DNA of 64,000 bases from Myxococcales bacterium 68-20 (GTDB lineage: Bacteria; Myxococcota_A; Polyangia; Polyangiales; Polyangiaceae): positions 62,001-126,000 of the forward strand of contig MKVQ01000003.1 of the NCBI GenBank assembly GCA_001899635.1, in the 5' to 3' direction. This document shows, piece after piece, positions 8,711 to 20,331 of this stretch. A model generated the notes under the pieces. It made no database searches. It was not told where the DNA came from and saw only the letters and a program-made list of their open reading frames with translations. A program made the position numbers and the translations under genes. Numbering within the stretch: the first letter of the stretch is position 1; each line of letters opens with the position of its first letter.

Positions 8711-10564
8711 GTGCACTACTCTGACTCCGTGCGTCGCGCTTCCGTCTTCCCTTGGTTTCTCGCTGCGCTCGCGGCGTGTGGCTCCGACTCCGCTTCCGAG
8801 CCCGCGCCCACGCCTCCCCCGTCGCCCGAGCCGTGCCCCGAGATAGCGGCGGAGGCGCCGCTCCCCGCGCCCGCGCTCCACACGCCGCGCTGGGCGTTCG
8901 AGCCCTGGATCAGCAAGGACATCTCGAATCGCGACGACACCTACGCGTTCGTCGACGGCTTCCGCGAGCGGGGGATCCCGGTCGGCGCGGTCGTCCTCGA
9001 TAGCCCGTGGGAGACGCACTACAACACGTTCGTCCCGAACCCCTCGCGCTATGGCGACTTCCCCGGTCTCGTGCGCGACATGCACGAGCGCGGCGTCCGC
9101 GTCGTGCTGTGGATCACGTCGGCGGTCAACGAGCGAAGCTACGACTTCGAGCCCGGCGGCGATGGCTACGAGGGCCCGTCGCCGAACCTCGAAGAGGGCC
9201 TGAAGTGCGGCCTCTTCATCGACGAAGGCGAGCACTACGGCTGGTGGAAAGGACGCGGCGCGTTCGTCGACTTCTCCAACCCGCGCGCCCGCACGTGGTG
9301 GCACCGCCAGCAGGACGAGCTCCTCTCGCTGATCGACGGGTGGAAGCTCGACTTCGCCGAGAGCTACATCTCCGCGCCGACGGTCCGCCTCGCCGAGGGC
9401 GAGGTCCCGCTCCAGCGCTACTCCGAGCTCTACTACGAGGACTTCCTCGCCTACGGCCGATCGAAGCGCGGGCGCGACTTCGTGACGATGGTGCGCGCGT
9501 GGGACGAATCCTACGAGTTCGCCGGACGCTTCTTCGCGAAGCGCGAGCACGCTCCGGTGGCGTGGATGGGCGACAACCGGCGCGACTGGGTTGGCCTCGC
9601 CGACGCACTCGACCACTCCTTCGTCTCGGCGCGCGCCGGCTACCCGGTGGTCGGCTCGGACGTCGGCGGCTACCTCGACGCCGACGACAAGAACCTCCTC
9701 GGTCCGAAGATCCCGTTCGATACGCTCAACTTCGCGCGCTGGACCGCCGTCGGAGCGCTCTCACCGTTCTTCCAGCTCCACGGACGCGCGAACCTCACGC
9801 CCTGGACGGTCCCCGATCACGTCGAGGAGACCGTTGCGCTCTACAAGTACTGGTCACTCCTCCACCACGCCCTCGTGCCGTTCCTCTATTCGCGATCGGA
9901 AGAGGCGTGGGCCAAGCCGGGAACGAGCATCGTCGATCCGATCGGTGAGGCCGCTTCCTGGGCCGGCGACTACCGGTACATCCTCGGCGGCGCCTTCCTG
10001 GTCGCGCCGATCCTCGACGCGACGGGCGTGCGCTCAGTCCCGCTGCCCGCCGGCTCGCGCTGGTACGACTGGTGGACCGGCGCAGCGTCGGAGGGTGGCA
10101 CCACCGTGCAGGCCGACTTCTCCGCCGATCGCCTGAGGATCCCGCTCTTCGCGAAGGAGGGCACGATCGTCCCCCTGAACGTCGACGATCCCGACGACCT
10201 CCTCGGCCTCGGCGGCGCCGGTGCGAAGGGCGCGCATACCATCCTCGCGTGGCCGTCGGCCGACCAGAGCTCGTTCACGCTCCGCGAGGATGACGACAGC
10301 GCGACGACGATCGAGGTACAGGGTGGCCCGCAGGTCCAGCTCTCGGCCAGCGCCGCAGTGAAGCCGATCGTGTTCCGTGTGCGGCTCGACGAGGCGCCGA
10401 CCGCGGTCACGCTCGACGGCGCAGCGCTGACCATGCAGGCGAGCGAGGCCGCTCTCCTGACGAGCGGCGCCGCCGGCTACGTCTACGACGCGACCAAGAA
10501 GACGCTCGTCGTGCGCGTGCCCGCTCGGGCCGCTGCGGTAGCCGTGGTCGCGACGAAGACCTGA
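8711..10564 (+). CDS. GH31-family alpha-glycosidase, lipoprotein
   Basis: 617 residues from GTG 8711; GTG 8729 is an equally good start and gives a compact signal ending LAAC. The barrel contains WKLDFAES near residue 214, matching the nucleophile position of glycoside hydrolase family 31, and WMGDNRRDW with Asp near 288 at the acid/base position. The barrel is followed by beta domains (LPAGSRWYDWWTG, and AKEGTIVPL near residue 485), also typical of GH31. Family members cleave alpha-glucosides, alpha-xylosides or sulfoquinovosides; the exact sugar cannot be read from sequence. The lipid anchor places it outside the cytoplasm. Confidence 0.82.
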   Translation: MHYSDSVRRASVFPWFLAALAACGSDSASEPAPTPPPSPEPCPEIAAEAPLPAPALHTPRWAFEPWISKDISNRDDTYAFVDGFRERGIPVGAVVLDSPWETHYNTFVPNPSRYGDFPGLVRDMHERGVRVVLWITSAVNERSYDFEPGGDGYEGPSPNLEEGLKCGLFIDEGEHYGWWKGRGAFVDFSNPRARTWWHRQQDELLSLIDGWKLDFAESYISAPTVRLAEGEVPLQRYSELYYEDFLAYGRSKRGRDFVTMVRAWDESYEFAGRFFAKREHAPVAWMGDNRRDWVGLADALDHSFVSARAGYPVVGSDVGGYLDADDKNLLGPKIPFDTLNFARWTAVGALSPFFQLHGRANLTPWTVPDHVEETVALYKYWSLLHHALVPFLYSRSEEAWAKPGTSIVDPIGEAASWAGDYRYILGGAFLVAPILDATGVRSVPLPAGSRWYDWWTGAASEGGTTVQADFSADRLRIPLFAKEGTIVPLNVDDPDDLLGLGGAGAKGAHTILAWPSADQSSFTLREDDDSATTIEVQGGPQVQLSASAAVKPIVFRVRLDEAPTAVTLDGAALTMQASEAALLTSGAAGYVYDATKKTLVVRVPARAAAVAVVATKT

Positions 10565-10652
10565 TCGCCTTCCTTTCTCCGAAACGCGACGAAGCCCTGA
10601 TCGGCGCGCAGCGATGCGATCGTGTCAGGGCTTGGAAGGAAGCACGCGCCAC

Positions 10653-10697
10653 AAAAGCAGCGAGGCGAGGAGACGGTAGATCCGTCACCTCGCCTCG
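10653..10697 (-). terminator. Intrinsic terminator of the first ompA-like gene
   Basis: Arms at 10661-10676 and 10682-10697 form a 16-bp stem with one mismatch and a 5-nt loop (TAGAT). Read on the minus strand the stem is followed by GCTGCTTTTG, giving the T-run. It lies 28 nt after the stop of the minus-strand OmpA gene and may also block read-through from the convergent GH31 gene. Confidence 0.8.
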
Positions 10698-10724
10698 TGC
10701 ACCGCCGTCAGCGGACCGCCGGCG

Positions 10725-12689
<1,965 letters not shown>

Positions 12690-12942
12690 TCTCTTGCTCT
12701 CGGTGAAGCGGAGCCAAAAGACCTGTTGGCCTTCTACTCCCGCACGGCATCAAGCTAACACAACGCGAAAGTGCAAGTGAAAATAGGTACAATCGATCCC
12801 CGCCCCGCGACCACCCCCGCATGACCGTCTCGCGTCTTCGCTTTTAGCCTCACGCATGGCCCCTCGCACTGCTCTCAATTCAACGCGCGCCGAAGGCGCA
12901 CCACCGCGGGTGGTTGGGGCGCGAGCCCCAAGTTCCTCTTTG

Positions 12943-14568
12943 ATGGCGCTCTTCAAGCCGCTGCTGGCAACGGCCCTCGGGGCGATGGCGGTCCTCCTCA
13001 CCGTGCTCGCCCCCTCGCCGGCCCGGGCCCAGTCGAAGCTCGATGGCCGCTGGAAGCAGAGCCCGCTTCGCGAGGATTTCACGATCCAGCAGTGGCTCGC
13101 GGGGTGTGGGCCTCCGCCTCAATCGACGAGCACCGGCGGCGGCGAAATCGTCGAGGTGCGGATGGAGGGCGACGAGCTCGCCTTCATCGGTGGCGGGCGC
13201 GTCTTCCGGACGAACCAGTGTTACGACCCGATGCCGACGCTCTCGCGCCAGAGCCACTCGCGCGCCCCGGACGGCAAGAGCTGGCGAACCGGCTGCGCGA
13301 CGGCGCCCAACGACCCGCGCAAGACGAACCTCAACACGCTCGTCATCGCCACGACCGAGGCGCACATCGACATCGTCGAGACGGGTCGCTACGAGATCAC
13401 GCTCGAGACGGGCCGCTGCATGGCGGACGTGAAGCGCACGCGGAGCTTCACACGCGTACCGGCCGACAACGCGGTCCCGACCGCCACGGCGACGACCGCT
13501 CCTCCGAAGCCGACCGCGGAGCCGCCGAGGCCGGCGGCGTGCGGCACGCCCGGGGATCCGTCGAAGCTCGAAGTGCGCCCGTCGAAGAAGCTCCTTCGCA
13601 CGGGTGAAGAGTTCAAGTTCCGTGGTCTCGTCCTCGACGCGAAGGGCTGCGAGACCCGTACGGCGACGACCTGGAGGGTCGCTTCCGAGTCCGAGGGCAA
13701 GGGCGTCACGGTCGACGCGACCGGTCGGGTCACCGTCACCAGCGCCGCCGTCGAGGGGAACGTCGAGATCGTCGCGACCGCCGCCGGCAAGGACGTGCGC
13801 GTCGTCGTCGAGGTGGTATCCCCCGCGCGCTACGACGAGCTGCTCGCGCGGTCGGGCCTCAACGCCGCCGGCGAAAATGACGAGGCCTCGTCGGTCACGA
13901 TCGCCTCGCAGTCGATCGGCGCGGGCGAAGGCCGCGTCGAGGATCGATCGCGCGAGCGGCGGTTCATGTTCCTCGCGATCGTCGGAGGCGTCCTGCTGGC
14001 GCTCGGCGTCGTCGCCGTCTTGCTCCTCAGGCGCTCGCGCAAGGCGACGGCCCTCACACGCGAGGTCGAGGAGCGTCACGAGGCGCGCGTGCAACAGGTG
14101 CTCGATCGCCGCCGCCGGCGCGAGGCGGAGCATGCTGCCCAGGTGCGTGCGCACGAGGAAAGCGTCGCGGCAGCGCGCGCGGCCGCGAAGCGATCCGAGC
14201 CCGATGCGCGCGCGGCGTCAGCGCAGGCGAGCCGTGTGGAGATGGTCTGCTCGTCGTGCGGTCGCGAGCAGCCCGCGGGCACGAGCTTCTGCCCGCACGA
14301 CGGAACGCCGCTCGCGCCGGCGTCGAAGGCCCACGCGCGCGGGGTGGGCGGACTCTGCCCCGTGTGCAACAAGGGCTTCGGCCCCGACGTCACGGTCTGT
14401 CCGCAGCACAAAGAGGAGCTACTCCCCTCGCCCATGCACGCCGCGATGGTCCAGCGCTCCCAGCCCGTCGCGAGCCGCGGCAAGATCTGCCCGAAGTGCG
14501 GCGAGCGTTTCGAAGGCAACGCGGAATTCTGCGGCAAGGACGGCACGGTGCTGGTGCTCCTCAACTGA
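12943..14568 (+). CDS. Signal-peptide membrane protein with Ig-like domain and C-terminal zinc ribbons
   Basis: 541 residues from ATG 12943, which gives a clean signal peptide ending SPARAQS. An upstream start at 12856 would add 29 non-hydrophobic residues. The extracytoplasmic part has a Cys-containing N-terminal domain (CGPPPQ, NQCYDP, TGCATAP, GRCMADV) and a bacterial Ig-like stretch (GEEFKFRGLVLDAKG to VVVEVV). One transmembrane segment lies near 341-362. A charged coiled coil follows, then three Cys pairs near 436-530 (CSSCG...FCPHDG, CPVCN...VCPQH, CPKCG...FCGKDG), like tandem double-zinc-ribbons. It probably connects an outside domain to a cytoplasmic scaffold. Function unknown. Confidence 0.65.
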   Translation: MALFKPLLATALGAMAVLLTVLAPSPARAQSKLDGRWKQSPLREDFTIQQWLAGCGPPPQSTSTGGGEIVEVRMEGDELAFIGGGRVFRTNQCYDPMPTLSRQSHSRAPDGKSWRTGCATAPNDPRKTNLNTLVIATTEAHIDIVETGRYEITLETGRCMADVKRTRSFTRVPADNAVPTATATTAPPKPTAEPPRPAACGTPGDPSKLEVRPSKKLLRTGEEFKFRGLVLDAKGCETRTATTWRVASESEGKGVTVDATGRVTVTSAAVEGNVEIVATAAGKDVRVVVEVVSPARYDELLARSGLNAAGENDEASSVTIASQSIGAGEGRVEDRSRERRFMFLAIVGGVLLALGVVAVLLLRRSRKATALTREVEERHEARVQQVLDRRRRREAEHAAQVRAHEESVAAARAAAKRSEPDARAASAQASRVEMVCSSCGREQPAGTSFCPHDGTPLAPASKAHARGVGGLCPVCNKGFGPDVTVCPQHKEELLPSPMHAAMVQRSQPVASRGKICPKCGERFEGNAEFCGKDGTVLVLLN

Positions 14569-14804
14569 CCGTCGTTTATCGAAGCGCAAGCGCAGCCTGG
14601 CCGTCACGGCCGGGCCCGCGACGGGCGAGAACCGACGTGCTCAGGTGTAGGCCGGCCCTCGCTTCGCCCGAAAAATACGGGAGACCGTTTGCAGCGCCGG
14701 TACGTCAAGAGCTCTCGATCGGCCCCCGAACGAGGGGAGGACGTCTCGATTCGGCGGACCCAAACCTCGCCACCGTCAACGCATCGAACTCATCGGTCTG
14801 TAGC

Positions 14805-14834
14805 TTGATCGCTTTGATCGGCGCCCGCTATACT
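14805..14834 (+). promoter_or_regulatory. Sigma70-like promoter of the AgmX-like gene
   Basis: TTGATC (14805-14810) and TATACT (14829-14834) are separated by 18 nt in the 408-nt gap before the AgmX-like gene. Transcription would start near 14841, leaving a ~135-nt leader. This argues against an in-frame ATG at 14839 and for the start at 14977. The remainder of the gap (14569-14804) shows nothing gene-like. Confidence 0.6.
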
Positions 14835-14976
14835 CCGGATGCAACACGATTTGGCTGCCCCCCCGAGCGAGCGAAGCGAGCGCGGGAACACCACGCCGAG
14901 AGGTCCGAGCGAACAACACACGCGAGGACCGCGCTCCCCAACCAAGAACACGCGCTCCTCCAAGGACGGTTCCGCG

Positions 14977-16716
14977 ATGAAGATCCAGTGCCAGTCTTGC
15001 CAGGCCAAGTACACAATCGCGGACGAAAAAGTCCTGGGCAAGGTCGTCAAGATTCGCTGCAAGAAGTGCAGCTCGACGATTGTGATCAACGGTAACGAGC
15101 AGCAGCCTCACGCGGAGGATGCGGCCGACACGCACGTCTTCGACTACGCGAACCAGTCGAACGAGCAGTGGACGGTGAACGTCGCCGACGGCGACCAGCG
15201 CACGATGACGATCGCCGAGATCGCCAACGAGTACCGCGTCGGCGTGGTCACCGACGAGACGTACTGCTGGAAGGACGGCATGGCCGACTGGCTGCCGCTC
15301 CGCGAGATCGAGCAGATCTACGGCTCGCTCAAGCTCGGCGGAGGCGCGGCCCCGCGCGTCGCCGAAGAGGTCGCCGTGTCCGCGTCGATCCCCCCGCCCC
15401 AGGCCGCCGCTCCCCTCTTCGCCACCCCGGCGGGCGGTCTCGGCGACAGCCCGTTCGCGGCCGCAGCGCACACGAACGGCAACGGCAACGGCCACGGCAG
15501 CGCGGCGCTCTTCGGTGGTGCGGCGGGTGCAGCGGTGGAGCAGCACGCGCCTGCAGCCGCGCGACGCTCGGGCGGCCGCGCGCAAGGCGCCGACCTCTTC
15601 GGCAACGTCGAGAAGGCGGGCGGCGAAGACGACGTGATGACGAGCGCCGCGGCCGGCGGAATGGGCGGCGGAGGCGCCGCGACGTCGACGAGCGACGAGA
15701 AGCTCACCGGCCAGCGCAACGAGAACAGCGTCCTCTTCTCGCTCTCGGCGCTCACCGAAAAGAAGGACGCGGGCCCCAACCGGACGACGGCATCGGCGGA
15801 CGGTTCCGGCCTCATCGACATCCGCGCGCTCAGCGCGAACATGGATGACGGCGACAAGAAGAAGAAGGACGCCGGCGCGCGCGTCGACGACATCATGAAC
15901 CTCAGCGGCGGCGGTGCATTCGGCGCCGCCCTCGCGGCTCCGATCCTCGCGCCGCCTCCGCTCGAGCCCGTCGACATGGGCGTGATGACCGGAAGCGCGC
16001 CGCAGAAGCAGAGCAAGACGCTCGTCTTCGCGATCCTCGGCGGATGCGCCTTCATCGCGATCGCGATCGTCGCCGCCGTCGCGCTGACGCGCGGCCCGGC
16101 TCTGGACACCTCGAAGGCTGGCCCCGTCGAGACCGGCGCCACCGCGACGCCGGAGGCATCGGCCACCGTCGCCGCCAACGACCCGCCCCCGGCGGCGACC
16201 ACCGCAGCACCGGTGGCGGAGAACACCCCGCCGGCCCCCGGCACCGGCAATTCGCCCACGGCGAAGCCCGTCGTCACCCCTGCCCCGAAGGCAGCCGGCG
16301 GCGGCGGCGGCACGGCCGTCGCGGCGAAGGCAGCTGCCGAGCCCGCGCCCGCCCCGAAGGCGCCGGCGGCGCCCCAGGACCTCTCCGGTGCGCTCGCGGC
16401 GGCGGCCGGTAAGAAGGCCGATTCGCCCTCGGGCGGCGGCAGCACCTCCACCGCACCGTTCGATCGTGGCGCAGCCGCCGCGGCGCTCGGCGGGGTCAAC
16501 GTCCAGTCGTGCAAGAAGCCCGACGGTCCGACCGGCTCCGGCCACGTGATGGTCACCTTCGCGCCCGACGGCTCGGTGTCGTCGGCGGTCATCGACGGCG
16601 GCCCGTACCCCGGCACGGCCGTCGGCGGTTGCATCGCGGGCAAGTACCGCGGCGCTCGCGTCCCGGCGTTCGGCGGTGCGCCCGTCCGCGTCGGCAAGAG
16701 CTTCACCATCAACTGA
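14977..16716 (+). CDS. AgmX-like protein: zinc-ribbon, GYF_2 domain, one TM, C-terminal TonB-like domain
   Basis: 579 residues. It begins MKIQCQSCQAKY with Cys5/Cys8 and Cys28/Cys31, the short zinc-ribbon of the MJ0042/AgmX type. A GYF_2-like domain follows (WTVNVADGD to WKDGMADWLPL, about residues 66-110), then low-complexity Gly/Ala. One transmembrane segment lies near 348-370, followed by Pro/Ala-rich spacer. The C-terminal ~75 residues (SCKKPDGPTGSGHVMVTF...) resemble the periplasmic domain of AgmX/PglI-type myxobacterial proteins. AgmX is linked to adventurous gliding motility in Myxococcus; this role is inferred only from architecture. The start is supported by the upstream promoter and by the zinc motif opening the protein. 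Confidence 0.75.
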   Translation: MKIQCQSCQAKYTIADEKVLGKVVKIRCKKCSSTIVINGNEQQPHAEDAADTHVFDYANQSNEQWTVNVADGDQRTMTIAEIANEYRVGVVTDETYCWKDGMADWLPLREIEQIYGSLKLGGGAAPRVAEEVAVSASIPPPQAAAPLFATPAGGLGDSPFAAAAHTNGNGNGHGSAALFGGAAGAAVEQHAPAAARRSGGRAQGADLFGNVEKAGGEDDVMTSAAAGGMGGGGAATSTSDEKLTGQRNENSVLFSLSALTEKKDAGPNRTTASADGSGLIDIRALSANMDDGDKKKKDAGARVDDIMNLSGGGAFGAALAAPILAPPPLEPVDMGVMTGSAPQKQSKTLVFAILGGCAFIAIAIVAAVALTRGPALDTSKAGPVETGATATPEASATVAANDPPPAATTAAPVAENTPPAPGTGNSPTAKPVVTPAPKAAGGGGGTAVAAKAAAEPAPAPKAPAAPQDLSGALAAAAGKKADSPSGGGSTSTAPFDRGAAAAALGGVNVQSCKKPDGPTGSGHVMVTFAPDGSVSSAVIDGGPYPGTAVGGCIAGKYRGARVPAFGGAPVRVGKSFTIN

Positions 16717-16725
16717 GGAGCGCCG

Positions 16726-16845
16726 CTGTCTGGCCTCTTCATCGGCCTCGCGGTCACCGCAGGATTCATCCTCGGTGTCCGCGTAGGCTTCGCCCTCGCG
16801 CGACGCGAGGAGCAGAAGCGACGCGCGCAGAAGCGAAAAGCCTGA
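16726..16845 (+). CDS. 39-residue single-pass membrane protein with apparent CTG start
   Basis: Directly after the AgmX-like stop, GAGGAG (16715-16720) is followed 5 nt later by CTG. The frame encodes a hydrophobic helix (FIGLAVTAGFILGVRVGFAL) and a basic tail ending KRRAQKRKA, then TGA at 16843. No ATG, GTG or TTG lies in this frame between the upstream stop and the helix, so the start must be CTG or another rare codon. Ideal spacing, a helix plus basic tail and close linkage suggest a real accessory membrane peptide co-expressed with the AgmX-like protein. Function unknown. Confidence 0.5.
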   Translation: MSGLFIGLAVTAGFILGVRVGFALARREEQKRRAQKRKA

Positions 16846-16905
16846 GCCACGCTCCTCCGCGCGGCACTCTGCTTCTTCGCCCGCTGCGGAGGGCCACGCT
16901 ATAGC

Positions 16906-18141
16906 GTGGGAGTGCGGGTCCACCCGGTCCTCTTCTGCGCGCTCCTTGCTTGTGGCGGGACCGCTCCGCCAACGGAGCCGCACGCGCTCGCGCCGCCGGC
17001 GACTCCGCCGCCGGCGCCCGTCATCTCATCGAGCCGGCCGCCCGCCACGCGCTCTCCGTGGCCGGCGACCGCGGCGATGGACGAGCGCGACGCGGCGTTC
17101 ACCTCCGCGTGCGGAACCGCGGACGGCGCGCTGGCTCGCGTGGCCATGCGCGTCGCGAGCCAGCGAGCACGCGGGCTCGGCGCGCCCGATCCCGATCGCG
17201 TCGTGTCGATGATGCGCGCGCATGGACAGCCCGACGTGCGCCCGCGCATCGTGTCCGCGTCGAGTCGTGGACCGCGCGACGACGACGCGATCCGTGCGCG
17301 GCTCGAGTCGAGCAGACGTCCGGGTACACGCTGCGGCGTCGCCCTCGTGCGACCAGAGCCCGCGAGCGGCAAGGAAGGAAGCGAGCTCTTCGTCGCTGTC
17401 GCGGTCGACGCCCTCGCCGACCTCGATGCGCTGCCGACTCGCGCGCGCACCGGAGAGTGGCTCACGTTCTCGTCGCTCCTCCACGTGCCGGCAACGAGCG
17501 CGAAGCTCGTCGTCCTCGGACCGCGCGGGCTTCCGCGCACGGTGCCGACGTCGATCGAGCGGACATCGACAGGTCCGATGCGAGTCCGCGCACGCTTCGC
17601 GCTGGATCGGCCCGGCGCGTTCACGGTGCAGCTGATCGCCGATCTCGAGAACGGCCCATTGCCGCTCCTCGAGGCACACGTCTTCGCCGACATCGAGCCT
17701 CCACCGGACGACGAGACGGGGCGAGCACCGGTGCCGGGCGAGGACCTCGCTGGTGGCGACGACGGCGCTGCTGCGCTCGCGCGGATGACCGCCGCCCTTC
17801 GCGCTTCGGAGTCGCTCGCGCCGCTCCGACGCGACGACCGACTCGATGCGATCGCACACGCGCACGCAGAGCAGATGAAGACCGCTCGCACGATCGCGCA
17901 CGATCTCGGCGACGGGGATCTCGCGCTCCGCTTCGAGTCGGCCGGGCTCGCGGCGAAGGTGGTGGGCGAGAACGTCGCGCGAGCGCGCTCCGTCGCGCTC
18001 GCTCACCGCGCGCTCCATGCGAGCCCTTCGCATCGGATGAACCTGCTCCGCGCCGACTACACCCACGTGGGCTTCGCCGTCGTCACCGACGAGTCCGGCG
18101 ACGTCTACGCCTGCGAGGTGTTCGCGAGCGGGCTGCGCTGA
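16906..18141 (+). CDS. CAP-domain (SCP/PR1-like) lipoprotein
   Basis: 411 residues from GTG 16906 (GTG 16912 is an alternative). The signal has lipobox LLAC with Cys16. The middle ~240 residues are beta-rich and unassigned. The C-terminal ~125 residues form a CAP domain: AHAHAEQMKTA, then GENVARA, HASPSHRMNLL and YTHVGFAVV with the usual conserved His residues. Bacterial CAP proteins are secreted and of mostly unknown activity. It is convergent with the second OmpA-like gene. Confidence 0.8.
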   Translation: MGVRVHPVLFCALLACGGTAPPTEPHALAPPATPPPAPVISSSRPPATRSPWPATAAMDERDAAFTSACGTADGALARVAMRVASQRARGLGAPDPDRVVSMMRAHGQPDVRPRIVSASSRGPRDDDAIRARLESSRRPGTRCGVALVRPEPASGKEGSELFVAVAVDALADLDALPTRARTGEWLTFSSLLHVPATSAKLVVLGPRGLPRTVPTSIERTSTGPMRVRARFALDRPGAFTVQLIADLENGPLPLLEAHVFADIEPPPDDETGRAPVPGEDLAGGDDGAAALARMTAALRASESLAPLRRDDRLDAIAHAHAEQMKTARTIAHDLGDGDLALRFESAGLAAKVVGENVARARSVALAHRALHASPSHRMNLLRADYTHVGFAVVTDESGDVYACEVFASGLR

Positions 18142-18180
18142 GCGACGCGTTCGCGCGAGAGCGTACCCGCGCGGGGTGCA

Positions 18181-18226
18181 CAAAAGACGAGAGCGAGAGG
18201 CCCGCGCGGAGACTCTCGCTCTCGTC
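18181..18226 (-). terminator. Intrinsic terminator of the second ompA-like gene
   Basis: A perfect 14-bp stem (18186-18199 with 18213-18226) has a 13-nt loop. On the minus strand it is followed by TTTTGTG. It lies 15 nt after the stop of the minus-strand OmpA gene and just beyond the convergent CAP gene. Confidence 0.85.
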
Positions 18227-18241
18227 GAGCCGACGTTCAGC

Positions 18242-20056
18242 TCAGTTCTTCTGGATCTTGTTCGTGTCCTCTTGCTCGAGGATCTTGAACTCGACGCGGC
18301 GGTTCTTCGCACGGCCCGCGTCGGTGTCGTTCTCCTCGATCGGCCTCTCCATGCCGTAGCCGTGAGCCTCGAGCCGTCCCTGCTCGACGCCGTGCTGGAC
18401 GAGCCAGGTCATGACGGAGTTCGCGCGCTCCTGCGAGAGCCGCTTGTTCAGGTCGGCCTTGCCCTTGTTGTCCGTGTGGCCCTCGATGCTCATCTTCTTG
18501 ATGGCCTTGTTGGACTTCAGGTAGTCGGCGACCTCCTGGAGGACGGGGAAGCTCTCCGGGAGGATGCGCGCGGTACCGAACGCGAAGTGCACCTGCTGGA
18601 GCACGCGGACGACGGTGCCGTCCTCCTGGATGTACGTCGGACACCCGTTCTTCTTCGGGTCGGAGTTCGGCCTTCCCGGCATCTTCGGGCAGGCGTCGAC
18701 CGCATCGGGGACACCGTCGTTGTCGGCGTCGTCCTCGGGGCAGCCGTCACCGTCATCGATGCCGTCCTTGTCCTCCGGCTGATCGGGGCACTTGTCGTAC
18801 TGATCCGGAATGCCGTCGCCGTCGCGATCGGGCGGCATCGGACATCCGTCGTTGGGATCGTTGCCCTGGTGATCCTCGGGCTCGTCCGGGCATGCATCGA
18901 TGTTGTCCGGGATGCCGTCGCCATCGCGATCGGACAGGGCCTCACGACGCCGCCGCTCTCGGATCTCCGCCGTCCGCTCGGGCGACTTCGCCTCGGACTC
19001 GAGGATCGGAACGTACGTGCCGATGAGACCGATGACGCGAAGATCGGGAGCGCCGTACCCACGGAGGATCGAGGTGCCCGCGCCCGCGCCCACCCACCAG
19101 TGATCGGCGGGGCCGAAGCGCATCCGGCCTTCGACGTTGAACTCGATCGGCGTGTTCCGCTTCGTGAACGCGGTCGAGCCGATGATGTTGTCCTTCTCGA
19201 TCCCGGTCTGGCCGAAGATGGTGCCGCCGATGCGGTATTTGCCGTCCTTCAGCGGGATGAAACCGCCGACGGCCCAGCGCCACTCGTTGCCGACGCCGAG
19301 ACCGTTGCCGGTGCTCGGATCGTTGATGGCATGACGCGGGCGGAAATGGACGCCCGTGTTCGCGGTGAGGACGAGGAACTTCACCTGCGTCTCGGCGCTC
19401 ACCATCAGCATGGCGCCGAGCTTGTCGTCACCGCCGAAGTTCCCGGGAGTGCCGGACGGAAAGAAGACGCCGACCTGCGCACCCAACGCGCTCTTCCGAT
19501 CCCGGCTCCGCGCGAGCACGCCTCGGAGATCCATGCGGATGTCACCCGCCCCGGGCCCTCCGGTCTGGACGACGGTCGTGCGACCCGCGCCCGCCGCGGG
19601 GATGCCGCCCGCCGCGGCGTAGTCCGGATTGCCGCCGGTCTGGATCGGGTACCAGGGGAACGCGATCGAGAGCGTGGCCCGGTCGAGGACCTGGAAGCCT
19701 GCGTTGCCGTAGACCGCGAACTGATCCTGGATGACGGTCGACCTCGAGCGCCTGAGCGTGTCCACATCGGACGTAACCGAGCTCGTCCGCAGCGGACGAA
19801 GCTGATAGCCGATGCCGAGCTGCCCGAAGAAGATCGTGCGCTGGTTGGTGACCGGCCTGAAGAGCACCACGCCGTCGTCGGGCGCGCCGGGCATCTCGAG
19901 ACGATCGAGGTGGAAGGTCTTCTGTTGAGCCGAAGCTGTCTCGGTGCTCAGCGTCGCAGCGGCGCCGAGCAGGAGCGAGGTGCCCCAGGTCGCTCGCCTC
20001 GCCCGCCCGCTCGAGAGATTCGCCGCTCGACCACGTACGCCTGATTTTCTGCGCAT
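18242..20056 (-). CDS. OmpA-family outer-membrane protein with thrombospondin type-3 repeats (paralogue)
   Basis: 604 residues. A long signal sequence ends near ETASAQQ. A ~300-residue predicted barrel follows, then three to four type-3 calcium-binding units near 370-465 (DRDGDGIPDNIDACPDEPED, DRDGDGIPDQYDKCPD, DADNDGVPDAVDACP). The OmpA/MotB domain has VHFAFGTARILP, IEGHTDNKGKADLNKRLS and NRRVEFKIL. The N-terminal barrel differs clearly from that of the 10725-12689 paralogue, so the two probably have different outer-membrane roles while sharing the cell-wall anchor. Confidence 0.87.
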   Translation of the reverse strand: MRRKSGVRGRAANLSSGRARRATWGTSLLLGAAATLSTETASAQQKTFHLDRLEMPGAPDDGVVLFRPVTNQRTIFFGQLGIGYQLRPLRTSSVTSDVDTLRRSRSTVIQDQFAVYGNAGFQVLDRATLSIAFPWYPIQTGGNPDYAAAGGIPAAGAGRTTVVQTGGPGAGDIRMDLRGVLARSRDRKSALGAQVGVFFPSGTPGNFGGDDKLGAMLMVSAETQVKFLVLTANTGVHFRPRHAINDPSTGNGLGVGNEWRWAVGGFIPLKDGKYRIGGTIFGQTGIEKDNIIGSTAFTKRNTPIEFNVEGRMRFGPADHWWVGAGAGTSILRGYGAPDLRVIGLIGTYVPILESEAKSPERTAEIRERRRREALSDRDGDGIPDNIDACPDEPEDHQGNDPNDGCPMPPDRDGDGIPDQYDKCPDQPEDKDGIDDGDGCPEDDADNDGVPDAVDACPKMPGRPNSDPKKNGCPTYIQEDGTVVRVLQQVHFAFGTARILPESFPVLQEVADYLKSNKAIKKMSIEGHTDNKGKADLNKRLSQERANSVMTWLVQHGVEQGRLEAHGYGMERPIEENDTDAGRAKNRRVEFKILEQEDTNKIQKN

Positions 20057-20302
20057 GCCGCAAGGTCCCGAAATGAGGGTGTCGGAGTCTCGAACCCCTC
20101 AAGAGAATTGGAAAACTGCGGTGCCCAGCCTACTACCTCTGCCCTCGGGTCCAGGAGGAAAAAGCAGCGCTTGATGCTCGAGGCGTCCCGAAGCCGGCCG
20201 AGCACGCGGCGAGCCGCCGCGGAGGCGGGTTGCGGCCGGAGGGGAGACGCGACAAAAGACGGGAGCGCGGAGTCGATCGCGGAGCCACGAGGCGCGTCGA
20301 CC

Positions 20303-20331
20303 TTGACAGCAGACCGCTCCGATGGTTGTTT
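20303..20331 (+). promoter_or_regulatory. Probable promoter of the rpmH cluster
   Basis: TTGACA at 20303-20308, a 17-nt spacer, then a weak -10 TTGTTT at 20326-20331, 58 nt before rpmH. The rest of the 332-nt intergenic region (20057-20388) shows no gene, and I saw no cluster of DnaA boxes, so there is no support for an origin here. Confidence 0.5.

Noticed and set aside
18176-20044. 622-codon plus-strand frame opposite the second OmpA gene
   Set aside because: Shadow of the OmpA gene, with no start signal or family match.
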